Shown: piece by piece, positions 4,959 through 5,662 of the stretch
Position numbering within the stretch: the stretch's first letter is position 1
Layout of the letters: each line of letters begins with the position of its first letter
NCBI GenBank assembly: GCA_902493345.1
Contig: CABUPM010000113.1
Location: 1 to 5,662, forward strand
DNA from: an uncultured Eubacteriales bacterium
Lineage (GTDB): Bacteria > Bacillota > Clostridia > Lachnospirales > Bianqueaceae
DNA length: 5,662 nucleotides
Direction: 5' to 3'
Notes under the pieces: model-generated
The model's input: only the letters and a program-made list of their open reading frames with translations
What the model was told of the DNA's origin: nothing
Databases searched by the model: none
Program-made: the position numbers and the translations under genes

Positions 4959-5462
4959 AGCGAATTATTGATCAATGAGGAGATTCGGGAGCGCGAGGTC
5001 CGTGTGATCGATGCAGACGGAACGCAGCTGGGAATCATGGCGACCAAGGACGCACTGCGTATCGCGCAGGAGAAGGAGCTGGATCTGATTAACATTGCAC
5101 CGCAGGCCAAGCCGCCCGTGTGCAAGATCCTGGATTACGGAAAGTACCGTTTCGAACAGGCCAAGCGTGAAAAAGAAGCCAAGAAAAAGCAGAAGGTTAT
5201 CGAGGTAAAAGAAGTACGCCTGTCTCCGAACATTGAAGATCATGATATGGAAACTAAGGCGCGCATGGCTGTAAAGTTCCTGCAGGGCGGGGACAAGGTC
5301 AAAGTGTCCGTAAGATTCCGCGGCCGCGAGCTGACAAGAACCGAAGTCGGCAAGGTGGTCCTGGATCAGTTTGTAAAGAGTATTGCGGATTATGCGGAAG
5401 TGGAAAAGACTCCCAAAATGGAAGGCCGCAGTATGGTTATGTTTTTGATGCCCAAGCGCTGA
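4956..5462 (+). CDS. infC: Translation initiation factor IF-3
   Basis: IF3 binds the 30S subunit, keeps it from joining 50S too early and checks start-codon/initiator-tRNA pairing. From the AUU start the product has 168 residues, normal for the family. The N-domain (about 1-72) has INEEIREREVRVIDADG and the strongly conserved KPPVCKILDYGKYRFEQ (52-68). A lysine-rich linker helix (about 69-82, KREKEAKKKQK) follows, then the C-domain (83-168) with VKEVRLSPNIEDHD, VKFLQGGDKVKVSVRFRGRE and the closing EGRSMVMFLMPKR. Everything expected is intact. The frame stays open upstream to TTG 4884, but that stretch runs through the terminator hairpin and encodes nothing IF3-like. It is first in the infC-rpmI cluster, which usually continues with rplT. 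Control by leader attenuation plus IF3 discrimination against AUU is likely. Confidence 0.97.
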   Translation: MSELLINEEIREREVRVIDADGTQLGIMATKDALRIAQEKELDLINIAPQAKPPVCKILDYGKYRFEQAKREKEAKKKQKVIEVKEVRLSPNIEDHDMETKARMAVKFLQGGDKVKVSVRFRGRELTRTEVGKVVLDQFVKSIADYAEVEKTPKMEGRSMVMFLMPKR

Positions 5463-5490
5463 GGAGTATTTCTGATGTGTTAAGCATATA

Positions 5491-5510
5491 GGCTCCGCAA
5501 GGCCGGAGCC
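5491..5510 (+). other. Intergenic hairpin between infC and rpmI
   Basis: GGCTCCG (5491-5497) pairs perfectly with CGGAGCC (5504-5510) around a 6-nt CAAGGC loop. The stem is GC-rich, but the following bases (GTCATTATAG) hold no U-tract, so it should not terminate transcription. It sits 18 nt ahead of the rpmI SD. Possible roles are mRNA stabilisation, a processing point or separate tuning of rpmI translation; none is proven. Confidence 0.6.
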
Positions 5511-5542
5511 GTCATTATAGATCATCATAAGGAGGAATTATC

Positions 5543-5662
5543 ATGCCTAAGATTAAGACTAAGAGAGCAGCTGCGAAGCGGTTTACTTCTACAGGTACCG
5601 GAAAACTGAAGAGATTCAAGGCCAATAAGAGCCATATTCTGACCAAGAAGACGACAAAGAGA
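5543..5662 (+). CDS. rpmI: 50S ribosomal protein L35, C-terminus cut by window edge
   Basis: The first 40 residues are present, starting MPKIKTKRAAAKRF and continuing GTGKLKRFKANKSHIL, which is the unmistakable L35 N-terminus. It is very basic, as expected for a protein buried in 23S rRNA of the large subunit. L35 is normally about 64-66 residues, so some 25 lie beyond the right edge; there is no sign of damage. The ATG has a perfect AAGGAGG site (5529-5535) 7 nt upstream, much stronger in layout than the AUU start of infC, as fits a highly made ribosomal protein. It lies 80 nt after infC with no terminator between, so the two are co-transcribed; rplT (L20) is expected next. Confidence 0.97.
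   Translation, partial: MPKIKTKRAAAKRFTSTGTGKLKRFKANKSHILTKKTTKR

Noticed and set aside
1..5662. Mobile elements, CRISPR arrays, tRNA genes, defence or toxin-antitoxin genes
   Set aside because: No terminal repeats, transposase or integrase motifs, regularly spaced repeats, tRNA cloverleaf or toxin-antitoxin pairs were seen on either strand; gaps between genes are short and explained.

Overview
The window looks like chromosomal DNA from a Firmicutes bacterium, probably class Clostridia and possibly Lachnospiraceae. This rests on the infC-rpmI ribosomal cluster with a long structured leader, strong AGGAGG-type ribosome binding sites, sigma-A-type promoters with 17-nt spacers, and the overall flavour of the LUD, GNAT and PlsY-like proteins. 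The genus cannot be named from the sequence alone. No mobile element, tRNA, rRNA, CRISPR array or phage gene was seen.

Layout. (1) 1-1025, minus strand: the N-terminal three quarters of a class 3 aldehyde dehydrogenase. Its stop codon lies beyond the left edge. It is driven by a full-consensus promoter (TTGACA-N17-TATAAT) at 1057-1085. (2) 1153-1926, plus strand: an inositol-monophosphatase-family phosphatase, divergent from the dehydrogenase; the two -35 boxes are 9 nt apart. (3) 1923-2852, minus strand: a membrane-anchored alpha/beta hydrolase, convergent with the phosphatase and sharing a TTAA at the stop codons. (4) 2968-4744, plus strand: a tight three-gene run encoding a LUD-domain protein, a GNAT acetyltransferase and a PlsY-like glycerol-3-phosphate acyltransferase, behind a TTGACA-N17-TACAAT promoter. 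(5) 4762-5662, plus strand: a strong promoter, a leader of about 160 nt containing an intrinsic terminator, infC (IF3) starting at an AUU codon, an intergenic hairpin, and the start of rpmI (L35), cut by the right edge.

How the genes work together. The infC-rpmI unit is the usual translation-factor/ribosomal-protein operon, normally continuing into rplT (L20). The leader offers two control layers: a terminator that can be undone by upstream pairing, consistent with the L20-leader class, and an AUU start codon that IF3 itself discriminates against. The LUD-GNAT-PlsY run is very probably co-transcribed, but its shared purpose is not evident; only the PlsY-like protein has a reasonably clear role, in phospholipid precursor synthesis. 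The dehydrogenase, phosphatase and hydrolase are single genes with general metabolic roles and no obvious shared pathway.

I see no previously undescribed multi-gene system. The items most worth a second look are the competing pairings in the infC leader, an 11-bp perfect inverted repeat across the plsY stop codon and the infC -35 box, the cysteine-rich tail of the LUD protein, and the altered motif in the PlsY-like protein.
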